In this document: piece by piece, positions 11,873-23,329 of the stretch
Position numbering within the stretch: the stretch's first letter is position 1
How the letters are laid out: each line of letters opens with the position of its first letter
Source of the DNA: Alligator mississippiensis
Taxonomy: Eukaryota; Chordata; Crocodylia; Alligatoridae
Direction: 5' to 3'
Length of the DNA stretch: 64,000 bases
Assembly (NCBI RefSeq): GCF_030867095.1
Contig: NC_081825.1
Span: forward strand, 46,118,501-46,182,500
Made by a program: the position numbers and the translations under genes
Notes under the pieces: generated by a model
What the model saw: only the letters and a program-made list of their open reading frames with translations
The model's database searches: none
Told to the model about the DNA's origin: nothing

Positions 11873-12890
11873 TAAAGGCTCTGTCCTTGGGCCTATACAT
11901 GCTCTGTCCTTGGGCCTATACTATTCAAAATCTTCATTAATGATGTGGACATTGGAGTCAGAAGTGCACTGGCCAAGTTCGCCAAAGACACCAAACTTTG
12001 GGGTAAAGCATCCACACCTGAGGACAGGAGGGCAATCCAGGCTGATCTTGATAGGCTCAGGAAGTGGGTGGAGGAGAACCTGATGGTATTTAACACTGAA
12101 AAATCCAAGGTTCTCCACCTTGGGAAGAATCCTGCAGCATCCTTATAGGCTCAGCAGTGCTACGCTGGCTAGCACTATGGATGAAAGGGACTTGGGGTCA
12201 TGACTGACCACAGGATGAACATGAGCCTTCAATGTGATGCTGCAGCTAGTAAAGTGAGCAAAATGCTGGCTTGCATCCATAGATGCTTCTCAAGCAAAAC
12301 CCAGGACATCATTCTCCCATTGTACTTAGCCTTGGCAAGGCCACAGCTGGAGTACTGTGTCCAGTTTCAGGCTTCACAATTCAAAAAGCATGTGGAGAAG
12401 CTTGAGAGAGTGCAGAGGAGAGCCACATGCATGATCAGAGGTCAGGAAAACAGACCTTATGATGAGAGGCTGAGAGCTATGGGATGCTTCAGTCTGGAAA
12501 AACACAGGCTCAGGGTGATCTGGTGGCTGCCTATAAGTTTATAAGGGGTGCTAACCAGGATCTGGGGGAATGTCTGTTCACCAGAGCACCCCAAGGGGAT
12601 GTAGCTCTCTATCAAGGAAATGACAAGGTCAAATGGTCACAAACTCCTCCATGACCATTTCAGGCTGGACATGAGGAAGAACTTCTTTACTGTCTAAGCC
12701 CCCAAGGTTTGGAATAGACTGCCGGGGGAGGTGGTTCAAGCACCTACTTTGAATGCCTTCAAGAGACATTTGGATGTTTATCTTGCTGGGATCCTATGAC
12801 CCCTGCTTTCTTCCTGCCCCTGGGGCAGGGGTCTGGACTCAAAGATCTTCCAAGGTCCCTTCAAGCCGTAATGTCTACGAAATCTATGAA
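11873..12890 (+). pseudogene. CR1 ORF2 RT C-terminal half plus 3' end
   Basis: The plus-strand CR1 starts in the RT domain (ILFKIFINDVDIG region at about 11925). It continues through AKFAKDTKLWGKAS, where the catalytic ADD is changed to AKD, and IILPLYLALARPQLEYCVQF at about 12310. It ends near 12888 with ctacgaaatctatgaaat. Frames change near 12500. A 23-bp direct duplication (gctctgtccttgggcctatac, at 11879 and 11902) marks the 5' junction. Confidence 0.85.
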
Positions 12891-13035
12891 ATAATGTATT
12901 TGAATTATAGCATGCATATAGAATGTCACAGCACTATAAATCATCGACTTGCTCCCTGAGAGACATTTCTATTGCACATGGACAACTTAACATTTCTATA
13001 AAACTCTACAAACTGCAACCTTTTTGATGATTCCC
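12891..13035. other. Short AT-rich spacer, target of the solo LTR
   Basis: Unique-looking AT-rich sequence between the CR1 tail and the solo LTR. Its last five bases, ttccc (13031-13035), are repeated after the LTR. Confidence 0.6.
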
Positions 13036-13609
13036 TGTCACGGCGGGGTCCTTGCGGAGGGCCGTGATCTCCTTGAGGCCCTCTCACAGCGCTACTCCGG
13101 CCCGAGGGCACCTTCCATTCTCGCCCGCCACGTCTTGATCGAATATGTAATAGGGAGGCTGCCTCGTGTTTCCTCGGGCCTGTCAGCTCCTGGACCCCTC
13201 GTAGGTCTCCCCGTACAATGGGCGCTACCCAAGCGCCCTAGCCTTATGGGCTATGCGTGGCTCCTACCAGCCCCATATACCACGCCCCAAGCCTCGCAGA
13301 TGTAATGGACGTTGTCCGGTCTATATGCCCGCTTCCCGGGCCTCCTCTCTAATGTGGCCCACTCTGGGCTCCTTCTCTCGTGCCCAGCCTCTTGCTGGGA
13401 CTCCCGTCTAGCCCACTCTGGGCCTCTCCTGCCAGTGTGGTTCTGCTCCGGGACTCTCTAGCAGCCCTCCGGTCCTATGGGCCAACCGCACGGATACCCT
13501 CCCTGACTCTGGCTCACTGCGCTGCTACTCCCTGTCTTCTCAGGGGCAACCGCAGCGCCCTGCCTTGGTCTGAGGGGGATTGCTGCACTAGCCTGCGGCC
13601 AGGCTCACT

Positions 13610-13830
13610 ATGCCCGTGCGCCCACACTGGGCTACTCAACAAAGCACCATGGCGTTCCCCCTCTCTAGGGCTCATCGCGCCCACACTGGGCTACTCAATA
13701 ATACACAATGGCGTTCCCCCTCTCTGGGGCTCGCCGCACCCACACTGGGCTGCTCAATACTGTATAAGGGCGTTCCCCCCTCTCTGGGGCTTGCCGTGCC
13801 CGCACTGGGCTACTCAGTAATACCGCCCCG
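13610..13830 (+). repeat. About 60-bp tandem repeats inside the solo LTR
   Basis: Four units with the shared words cccacactgggctactcaa and cgttccccctctctggggct recur at about 60-62 bp spacing from 13620. They drift in sequence (the last reads cccgcactgggct). Tandem repeats in U3 often act as enhancer arrays. That role is inferred only from position. Confidence 0.8.
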
Positions 13831-14289
13831 TTCCTGGGGCCGGGGGCTATGTTCCCCCCATACGCAATCCGGGGTCTCGGTCCCCGTCCGCAACCTACGG
13901 GTTGCGCCCGCGACCCACTGGCCACGCTCCTCGCCGCCAGTTGCTCGCGCAGTGGCGTGCGAGCTGCGCCTTCCCTGGCGCTATGACAATAATGCGCCCT
14001 CGTGGCGCTAGGGCACCCCACACTCTCTGGGGTCCCTGTAATTGTGGCCTCCTCCAACCCCTACAGCCTCACCCAAGCCTCCGGGTGTAATATACTGAGC
14101 CAAACGTAAACTAGAGCCTCCTGGCTATAACACAAACCTAAAGCCCCCTGGCTAAACCATAGTGCCCATCCTCTCAGGGCTATCACGAGCTGTACTTGCG
14201 AGTCATGCTCCTTTCCATATCTCAGCTGAGGGAGCTCCTGCCTCTCCAGCTGCTGGCAGAGAACTGCCAGCCTGGCCTCAGCCCTGAGC

Positions 14290-14298
14290 TTTATAAGG
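14290..14298 (+). promoter_or_regulatory. TATA-like box of the solo LTR
   Basis: The sequence tttataagg lies about 180 bp before the 3' end of the LTR and is followed by GC-rich DNA. It is the only good TATA candidate in the LTR and sets the proposed orientation. Confidence 0.45.
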
Positions 14299-14480
14299 GC
14301 CAGGCCCTGCCCCCTACAGGCAGCTGGCTCCGCTTGGTTGCTCCGGCAACCCACAGCTGTGCTCATTACCTGAGCCAGCCTCAGCTGGGCTCGTCATGTC
14401 AGGCCAGGGCGTGCTCCCTCGCTCCCTGGCAGTTCCTCCTTTCTAGGAGCAGGGGTACCGAGGTGCCCTGCGACATTCCC

Positions 14481-15026
14481 CAATCTTTCTATTTCTCTTA
14501 ACATTAAACCAAGATATTTATTTATATCCATCCATTTCATTTAACAATTCTCCTTTTAATTCTTCAGGTGATGGGGCATCTACAATCATTTTTCAATCTT
14601 ACATTTACTAAATATCAAGCCAAATTCTTCCATGTTAAGGGTCCACACATCAAGGTGGTATTGTACTTCTTCCATACTTCAGACAAAAGAATCACATAGT
14701 CAATAAACAATATGGCCAACATAGCCTTCACTTCTTTTCCCATCTGCTTCTTCAATCTTCATAGGACTCTTCCAAAACTCTATTAAAAAGTATTGACTTT
14801 TTAAGAGCGTTATATAAGGATGATAGAAAATCTGTTTATTACATTTAAATGTAGCAGCTGTAAAATATACCTAGTTTTTCCTTATCGGTTTTATAGATTA
14901 GCACTATTTGAAACAATGTAACGTAAAATAGAATGATGAAAGAAAAAGAGAGGAAAAGAATTGGAGTATAGTTTACCCATAATGGGACCAGCATATACAC
15001 TATTATACAGAGAAGTTAACTACATA
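14481..15026. other. AT-rich sequence, no gene seen
   Basis: Unique-looking AT-rich DNA. No open frame or repeat of note. Confidence 0.45.
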
Positions 15027-15911
15027 GCATTAGCTCATACTACGTAATCCTGTATAAGTGCACAGTATACTCTAAATGCCCAGTATACTCTAAATGCCCA
15101 GCAGCTACATAGGTCTGGCTCTTTTACTATAGATTACATTAAGACACATGTTGGTTGTTCCTATATTGGTGAAGTGCATAAACTGCGTCAGTGCATAAGA
15201 ACTCAGCCTCATCATCTATTTTATAATGTAAGTGTACACAGTAGAACTACATAGTTTGTTAAACTGATTACCAGTGATCAATCTAAAAATCTAAAGGCCT
15301 CTAATAGTTTCCATTAACCCAACAGGTCTGTATCAAGGGTAGAAGGGTATCCAAGTAACAAAGTGGGCTCATCAACAAATACATTAAGGCACCGCAATTA
15401 CTGCAAATTAAGTTTAGTACCTGTGGGTGTTTTCACATGTGCTTCAGGAATGTGGGGGAAGCACTCTAATTAGAGCAGCTCTGAGATGTTTAGTGAAAGA
15501 GCCCTCACCACCATTTTGAAGCATGGGGAAGCTGATACATGAGACACAGAGACAGGTTGGAGCATGGTAATTACCACACTCCAGCAGACTCAATTAATCA
15601 TAGTGGACTAACTAAACCATAGTAGTCTAATTCTACTGTGCATTACCATGGCTTTTACTATGACACAGTAATGCACAGTAGAATTAGTCTACTATGCTTT
15701 TAGTATCTTGTGTAGATGTGCCCAGTAACAAACATCACTAAGGTGCACATAACTTAGTGCATAAACTCTGTACTCAATAAATACCATGTATAGTAAGTTC
15801 AGCTAAGTTCCTATTCCTGGTTAGGTCATAGTTATTTTTGCAATCAATACTCAGATGGGCATATAGAGTATACTGTGCACTTGTACAGGATTACGTAGTA
15901 TGAGCTAATGC
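15027..15911. mobile_element. MITE-like element with about 57-bp inverted ends
   Basis: The left arm 15027-15083 (gcattagctcatactacg, then ctgtataagtgcacagtatac) and the right arm 15855-15911 are near-perfect reverse complements. Just inside the left arm, cagtatactctaaatgcc is repeated in tandem. There is no coding capacity. The superfamily is unclear, because the flanking bases do not give a clean target duplication. A second, different MITE sits inside it. Confidence 0.65.
15422..15725. mobile_element. MITE nested in the 15.0-15.9 kb element
   Basis: Ends gtgggtgttttcacatgtgc and, on the other side, the inverse of tgggcacatctacacaag are imperfect inverted repeats. The interior has a strong hairpin at about 15615-15700, with arms tagtctaattctactgtgca and its reverse complement. 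The same hairpin words recur at 18.43-18.53 kb, so this is a multicopy family. Confidence 0.6.
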
Positions 15912-18304
15912 ATCTTTACCACTGAAGGTCTACTAAAGTTATTAGGACTGGCAAAACTGAGCAAATAATTTAGCTTTGCTTAAGCTTAAGAAATATTTGT
16001 AACATGTACCTGATAAAAATAACCAGCTCAATGATAACACCAGTAAACTGAACTAGATTATCCTGAATGCAGTACATTTGCCATTTCCACTACATGCAAG
16101 GCATATTATGCGCACACATCTGTGGGAAGAACAAGTACATTATTTACAACACTATATTAAATTATATATAACTGTTTTTATTTAGGGCCCATTCCTGTAG
16201 CAGAAAGAGCAAGACAATGTTATGTACTCTGTGGTTCTTTAAATTGGTGCAATTTACTTCACATTTGTGGTATAAGGGTTTTTACGTACATTGAAACAAA
16301 CATCTTATGACATGATGGGATACCAGGTACTGCTACACATCTTCTTAAAGGATGCCAGCTCTTTCCACTCCAACTGATGTCAGGGGATAACAGGCTGGTC
16401 CAGCCATAATTTTGTAGATTTTCACTCATATCTAATTGTAGTAATTTTCTGTACAAAACTAAAACAGCATATGTGGTTAATTCTGAATGAAAATAGAAAG
16501 GATAGTGGATACTGTATCATCCACAGTCTTACTTTGCTTTCCTGTAGGTGTAATCAAGTGCAAGCAAATATAAATGTAGGTTTCTTTCCCCCCCCTCCCA
16601 CCGCCTCCCATTCTTCTTTGAGGCATTTCAGAACTGATGAGATCCCTCCCTGTAGTGAAGTGGGAGGATAGAAAATTCTCAATATTCATATAGCAGAAAA
16701 TCATGTGCTGATTTTTTTAATGTAGACATGTATTTGACTAGAAACATAGCTCAACAGAATTTATTTCACTACAAGCCTGCAGGCATCTAATCAGTATAAG
16801 ATGTTCCAAGAAGGGACACATTCGACTGTGGCCCCATAAATGAAAGGCCAGTGACTAATCTTTCCAGTTTATTGCCTGAGTGCATTCTTTCAACTATTTT
16901 AAGAGAAACTACACAACATAAAAGTAATCAAGAATGTAGGTCAGTGGGAATATTGCTGTACCAACACTTGTAAAGAAAGCAGATGTAATGTATTTTAAAA
17001 ATTCAAAAAGTCTTTTATACATGTACTGTACTAATAAAAGTTGCCAAAGTGCTGTTAGTAGCAGATTTAAACTGACTTATTGCTTGTGGTGATTAAACCC
17101 AGAAGGCTTGCTTGTTTTACAAATGGTATCTTACCTTTTCTGTGTATAATTCATAAATGTATTCACTATCACAGATGTAGAAATGTAAGAGCTTTAACAT
17201 TTTTCATCTAACAGGTCCTTTATAGAAGATATTTACAATGGGAAGTTTTCATCCAATTGACTGAACCTAGGACTGCTATTGCTTGTTGCTCTTCAGCAGT
17301 CATACATTACTTTTAAAGAAATTGCAGCAGGAATATTATCTATATTTTGCTTTAATCCACATGACAGGCTTTTTCTAACAGTAACGATGGTGTAAATAAT
17401 TTGTTTTTTATTCAAGCCTGTTGTTTGTGCTATTCCTACTGAACACAGGAAACTAATTCTTCCTTTTGTCTGCTCAAGACAGACACAAGAGTTCAAGTTA
17501 CTATTTTTTTTTTAATTAATAGTATTCCCCATATATATCTATGGGGTCTTTTTATATGTTATGGAGTTCCCTTAGTAATATTCTTTCTGAGTTCCTGTCA
17601 TGTAAAGTTTCATCTGCATAATAATGGGATATTTGTAGCTTGTCTAATGTATGTATTTTTGTTAAGTGTATTGTGTTGCACTATGTCTGTCAGATTATAT
17701 TTCTTCATAGACTTTTAGCTCTAATTGCAAGTACATACAATATGATAAAAGAAAGTACTTTAAGAGGAACAAATTTATACTCCTCATGAACTAATTGTGT
17801 TTGATTTTGTAATATTTACATCATGTCAAACAATGACAGCTTATTAAAAACATGTTTTTAATAATTCAGATTTTAGATGTACATATGTCAATAGACTTTC
17901 CCTTCAGAGGCCTTGTAATACTGTAATATATAGCACTGTTTGCAACAAGGATTCATGTCTCCTGTAAATGCATTAGTTTTTTGGCTGCCCACAAATGTGT
18001 TCATTTGTTCAGTGGCATATGTGCTCATTCACTAGTTGTTTCATGAGAGGAGATGGGCAATGACATTTTTTACATTAACAACCCGTAAAACAGACTGCCA
18101 AATTCTGTCTCTTTGGTAGGAAGTCTACTTAGTTCACTGTTTAAATTTTACAAAAGCTTGTGGAGGTAAAGCATAATATATTCATTGATACTTTTCAACT
18201 AGACATGCCTGAAGAGTGAAAGAAAGGGAGATGCAGATTTTGTCTTTTCATTAACTGAAAATCTAACAGACTGTGCGATAGAGGATGGCATGATGATCAG
18301 ATAG
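15912..18304. other. AT-rich sequence, no gene seen
   Basis: About 2.4 kb of AT-rich DNA with short homopolymers (C tract near 16590, T tract near 17503). No open frame longer than about 75 codons and no recognised repeat. Confidence 0.5.
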
Positions 18305-18552
18305 GATACATCTACATATGTATTCGTGTGCCATAGTTACTGTGCATTAAGCTTAGTACCAGTAATAACAGGTACTAACCCAATGTGCAATAACTGGCAC
18401 TACTGTACAGTAGCTCCGACACATGCCTTTTTAGTGATGCTAATGCACAACAGACTAATTATACTGTGCATTAGCACAGCTTTTGCTGTGACATGATAAT
18501 GAACAGTAAAATTAGTCTACTGTGCTTTTAGTGCCTCGTGTAGACATCCCCA
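18305..18552. mobile_element. MITE, same family as the nested one at 15.4 kb
   Basis: It starts ggatacatctacatatg and ends with the inverse of ggggatgtctacacgag. The interior words actaattatactgtgcat and attagtctactgtgctttta are shared with the 15.4-15.7 kb element. Non-coding, about 250 bp. Confidence 0.6.
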
Positions 18553-18794
18553 TAAAATATCAAAATATATGCAACTTGATAATGGAGTGCCAGATCTTCA
18601 GGTTGCAGGGGTGTTGTTTTTTGGGGTTATTTTAATTAATGGTCTGATTAACTACTGGAACAAAATGGAAGTTGTAATTTAGCTCACGGAACACGAGGGC
18701 TAAATTTGTGGTATTGGAGACTTCATGAAGATATTCCCAGCGAGAGTCCTGAGTCTTTACCACAGTGACAGAAGAAAGAAAGTTTATACACAGT

Positions 18795-19212
18795 ATCATA
18801 GTACTTAGGGTCGGAAGGGACCTAAACAAATCAACTGGTCTGATCCCCTGTGCCAGGCAGGAATGGGGATCAGGTCATATCACCCCAGCCAAATAGCGGT
18901 CCAGCCTCCTCTTGAAGACCCTCAAGGTAGGAAAGAGTACCACCTCACTTGGGAGCCTGGCAGTCCTAACTGTAAAGTAATGTCTCCTGATGTCCAGCCT
19001 GAACCTTCTCTCTAACAATTTGTGGCCATTATTCTTAGTAACCCCATCTGACCACCTCTGTAACTGGTCTAGATCTAGCTGGACTCTGTCCCTGCCCTCC
19101 AATGTGCCCACCTTGCCCCAGAACTTAGTATCATTGGCAAATTTACACAGCATGCATTCCACACCCACATCCAGATCACTAATAAAGATGTTTAACAGTA
19201 CAGGTATGTATT
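18795..19212 (-). mobile_element. CR1 LINE 3' fragment with internal deletion
   Basis: The 3' end is at about 18797 (atcatagtacttagggtcggaag). It runs through the 3' region, then jumps near 19048 from the C-terminal block straight to the part of RT encoding KFANDTKFWGKV, so several hundred bases between are missing. A 97-aa minus-strand frame crosses the deletion. Confidence 0.82.
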
Positions 19213-20019
19213 AAGCATTATATTTAGATCTAACTATCCAAGGCAATTAATTTAAATGTCCACTAGAGCAGGCATTTGGAGAGATTCAGTCAGACAAAAT
19301 ATGTCACGCCCAATCTAAATTAGTTCACCTCAGGAGGTGTCAATGACACACATTTTCTATAACCCTTTCAGACTGAGAAAGAATTACCCTAATCTAGGAA
19401 GGGGTTAATCCAATCTAGCAAGTGCCTGTATATATTTGCATCACATCCCTGGGGCTAGAAAGCTTAGCCACTTGCCCCAGCCCTGGGACTGTGCTGTTCC
19501 TACCCCTTGACCCTAACAGGGCTATCTTTAGCCCCTCCTGACCTCCACCCCTCCATGGGACTCATCAACCCTCCCTGTACTTGCCAGCCCCCATACAGAC
19601 CCACCAGCCCCTGCCTCTGCCCCTAGTTACTTATCTCAGGTTGTACATATTACTCCCAGTCTAGGTTTTGATAGCTTAAAGCAGGCCATTTAAAACTACA
19701 CCAGGTGTGGTGAACACCTGTTTGCATCCTCTGAATACATGAATATCACAGTATTATATACCCAGGATTTTTAAAGTTTATGTGAATTGTTTATTTGCTT
19801 ATTGCATTTTTGTTTTAATGATACACAGAATAGAATGACTACAAGCAGAAATCCGTATTTGCATCAGAAAATCATTTAATATACCCCTTCAAAATGATCA
19901 CTATAATGCTTACAAAATACATTTCATCTAAATTTTCTAGTTCTGCAACAAACACAAGATATTAATACAAAGCAGTTCAGATGCCATATATAGATAGTAT
20001 TTTTCTCAAAGGAGTTGTG
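19213..20019. other. No gene seen
   Basis: Mixed sequence with a C-rich stretch at 19480-19620. No coding or repeat signal that I can name. Confidence 0.4.
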
Positions 20020-21470
20020 ATCTTAATAGTTCTTGGAAAGGAACCTGAAAAGGGCCAATATGGTCCCCGTTTTCAAAAAAGGGAGGAAAGAGGACTTAGG
20101 AAACTATAGGCCCGTTAGTCTTACCTTGGTCCTGGGGAAGCTCTTTGAAAAAATTATCCAGGAGCACATCTGTGAGGGGCTAGCAGAGGAGCTTATGCTT
20201 AGGGGCAATCAACACAGGTTCATTAGAGGAAGGCCCTGTCAGACCAACCTGGTGGCCTTCTATGTCCAGGTCACAAAAGCCTTGGACACAGGTGTCACAG
20301 TAGACTTAGTCTTCCTGGACTTTAGGAGGGCCTTCGACACTGTCTCTTGCCCCATCTTCATTAAAAAAATTAGGCGTCTGTGGTGTCAATGCCTACACAG
20401 TCAGATGGGTAGCAAGTTGGATGGAGGGCCACACCCAGAGAGTGGTGGTGGATGGGTCATTTTTGACCTGGAGAGACATGGGCAATGGGGTTCCCCAGGG
20501 CTCAGTCCTTGGGCCTGTGCTGTTCAATATCTTCATCGGAGATTTGGACGAGTGGGTGAAAAGCACCTTGTTCAAGTTCACAGACAACACTAAGATATGG
20601 GGAGAAGTAAGCATGCTAGAAGAGAGGGACAGGTTACAACTAGATCTCAACAGGTTAGAGAGGTGGGCAGATGAGAATAGGATGGGTTTCAATATGGACA
20701 AGTGCAAGGTGTTGCACCTGGGGAGGAAGAACCAGCAGCACACCTACAGGCTGAGGAACTCCTTTATCATCAGCACAGAGGCAAAGAAGGATCTTGGAAT
20801 CACTATTGATTCCAAGATGAACATGGGCTGCCAATGTAGGGATGCAGTCAGGAAGGCTAACCGCACTTTGTCATGCATCCATAGATGCATCACGAGCAGG
20901 TCCAAGGAGGTGATTCTCCCCCTCTATGCGACATTGGTCAGGCTGCAGTTGGAGTACTACATCCAGTTCTGGAAACTGCACTTCAGGAGGGATGTGGACA
21001 GCATCAAGTGGGTCCAGAGGAGGGCCACTTGAATGATCAAGGGGCAGCAGGGTAGGCCCTATGAGGAGAGGCTAAGGGACCTGAACCTGTTCAGCCTCCA
21101 CAAAAGAAAGCTGAGAGGGGATCTGGTGGCCACCTATAAACTTGCCAAGGGGGACCAGCAGGGAATGGGGGAGTCCCTGTTCCTTGTTACCCCTGGTAGT
21201 GCTCAGGAGAACAACAGCCATAAGTTGACTGAGAGTAGATTCAGGCTAGATGTCAGGAGGCACTACTTCACTGTCAGGGTGGCAAGGAGCTAGAATCAAC
21301 TTCCAAGGGAAGTGGTGCTTGCCCCTACCCTGGGGGTCTTCAAAAGGAGGCTAGACAGCCACCTAGCTGGGGCTATTTGACCCTAGAATCCTTTCCTGCC
21401 CATGGCAGGGGGTCAGACTTGATGATCTGCTCAGGTCCCCTCTGACCCTACCAACTACGAAACTATGAAA
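20020..21470 (+). pseudogene. CR1 ORF2 RT domain plus 3' end, plus strand
   Basis: A 5'-truncated CR1 starts in the RT domain with KRANMVPVFKKGRKEDLGNY and NYRPVSLTLVLGKLFEK. It changes frame near 20400 and continues with [22 protein letters not shown] and KFTDNTKIWGEV, where the catalytic site reads TDN rather than ADD. It has a TGA at about 21030 and goes on through the C-terminal FRLDVRRHYFTVRVA block. The 3' end is ccaactacgaaactatgaaac at about 21455-21470. Clearly dead, but the copy is long and alignable. Confidence 0.87.
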
Positions 21471-22724
21471 CTGCTAACCTCTGCTTAGTAATGGCTAATT
21501 TTAATGTTAGTCTCATAATCCATTTAAAAAAAAAATCCAGTTCTTTTCTAATGAATGACTGTGGTCATTAATCACATCACAGATATAAATGAGGTTCTAT
21601 TGGGGTGGGGATTGGTTTTTGAACCCTCCGTTTATTTATGTAGGCTAAGACAGGAGAGAAAAAGAGACAGAGACAGAAAAAGAGGGAGATGTCAAAGTCA
21701 AAAGACCAGCTGCTTTATATTTGTAGTCTCCACTTTGAAAGTTAATGACTTGATACAAAAGGAAACATCTGGCCCTATGCAGAAGCAGTTTAACATGCAT
21801 GTCTTGATTTCTTCAGAGCAGGTGTAAGAAGCTTAAGGCCAGATTCTTTACAGCACTTATTCAACCGTGATGTGGGATGCTGGGTGGAGAAAAACAATGG
21901 AGTGGGTACTAGGATTCGAATTCTATTTTGCTTTTTGCATTCATCTGTAAGTTTGTAGCTGTCCAGCTGATGGTTTTTGGACGTGTAACCTTTCACCCAT
22001 AGACTACACTTATCCATGATTAGCTAGTGTAGTTGAGCACAAGTACCAGAAAAAGTGAAAAAAGTGGGGAGGTGGAGGAGGGGAGAGGCAAAGTGTGCCT
22101 TACCCATCTTAACTCCAAGAGAGACCTACAAAGCCAGCCCCTACTTCAGAAATGGAGGCCTAGAACCTAGCTATCAAATTTCTCAGTAAGTGCTCAGACT
22201 ACTCAGTTATTTTTGCTAAAACATGGGAGGTTCTTTCTCCTTCATCTAGTAACTGCCAGTCATGAATTTGTAGATGTTTACGTATTTATGCCTTTAATGT
22301 CAGTTGGCCACATTCTCTTCCCAGTTTGTATGCTTCCTGGTATTTTATGGAGATACAAAAGTTCAATTTCTGCACACCAGCATTAACTTTTGTAGAGGGT
22401 CAAAGGTGGTAAAAAATTAAAGGCAAGGCCTTTTGCTTACCTTAAGGCTTTAAGGAAACAGGAAAGGAAAACATTCATATTCTAAAGAAATGGGCACTTA
22501 TGCATAAGTATGAGAAGCTTCCCTCAAACCTTAATGACAGTATGTGATTGAAGAAGTCTCAGTGTATCTAACAAGATCAGAAAAAAACCTAGGTAAAAGC
22601 TTCCTATGTTATGGAGTCCATAGGAACTACTCTTTAGGTCATTCAAAACTTGAAGTATCAATAGAAGCCTACTCATTAAAAAAGGAAGCCTACTCTCTTG
22701 CTCACCTGGCATGGTCTACTAGAG
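21471..22724. other. No gene seen; purine-rich tract
   Basis: AT-rich sequence. A GA-rich tract (gagacagagacagaaaaagag) lies at about 21650-21690. No coding signal. Confidence 0.45.
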
Positions 22725-22990
22725 CAGTGTTTCTCAACCTGTGGATCACAGGAATATTTCAAAGGGTCACAAACAATTGCCAGAAAAATGCACAAGAATG
22801 TGTGCTTCCCCTTGCAGGCTGGCAGCGTTCCAGGCAGCAAGTGACTGCTTGGGGCATGGCCAGCACACAGCCAGGCAGGGTTGTGGCAGCAGCTCCAGCA
22901 GCCAGGTGAAGGTAAGTGTATGGGAAGCAATGGTTGGAGGACCAGGGCTTGGGGACTATTGGGGAGGAGGGGAGGGCTTATGTGCATGCA

Positions 22991-23026
<36 letters not shown>

Positions 23027-23084
23027 ATGCATGTTGGGGGGGAGGGGGGACTATTGGGGAGGATGGGGGGCTTATGTGCATGCA

Positions 23085-23133
<49 letters not shown>

Positions 23134-23329
23134 GGGATGCATGTTGGGGGGGAGGGGAGGGGAAGGTGCCTGCCAGCACTGGGGGAAGGTGGCCATGCAC
23201 CAAGGCTGCAGCAGGATGGGAGGCGGGGGACTGTGGGTCAGGCACTGACAAGGCCAGGGGGGTATGGGTCAGGACAAGCCATTGATCTTTGCAAATGGAT
23301 CCCAGGACAAAAAAGGTTGAAAACCACTG
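22725..23329. mobile_element. Non-autonomous hAT element, 605 bp
   Basis: The left end CAGTGTTTCTCAACCTGTGG and right end GGTTGAAAACCACTG are typical hAT (Charlie-like) termini in inverted orientation. The 8-bp flanks are tactagag (22717-22724) and tgttagag (23330-23337), identical at six of eight positions, as expected for an old hAT duplication. The interior has no transposase and holds a duplicated block with (TG)n. Confidence 0.85.
22945..23160 (+). repeat. Duplicated (TG)n block inside the hAT element
   Basis: A unit of about 100 bp (gactattggggaggagggg, gggcttatgtgcatgcacac, a TG run, then gggatgcatgttgggg) occurs twice in tandem. The two TG runs lie at about 22992-23023 and 23088-23131. 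Confidence 0.85.

Larger units (their letters stand above)
13036..14475 (+). mobile_element. Solo LTR, 1,440 bp, with 5-bp TSD
   Basis: The element starts TGTCACGGCGGGG and ends CCCTGCGACA. It is flanked on both sides by ttccc (13031-13035 and 14476-14480), a perfect 5-bp target duplication of the kind left by retroviral or Gypsy integrases. It is far more GC-rich than its surroundings. The only TATA-like site is tttataagg at 14290-14298, so the likely orientation is plus, with an unusually long U3. No internal region is present, as expected after recombination between two LTRs. The host-virus class cannot be told from an LTR alone. Confidence 0.82.

Noticed and set aside
13610..13830. Possible CRISPR-like array
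   Set aside because: The repeats are contiguous 60-bp tandem units without unique spacers, in a vertebrate LTR.
13380..14011. Overlapping frames of 133-146 codons
   Set aside because: They lie in the GC-rich solo LTR and its 60-bp repeats, and the repeat unit explains the recurring peptide.
22741..23285. Cys/Val-rich frames of 110-134 codons
   Set aside because: They come from translation of the (TG)n runs in a hAT element.
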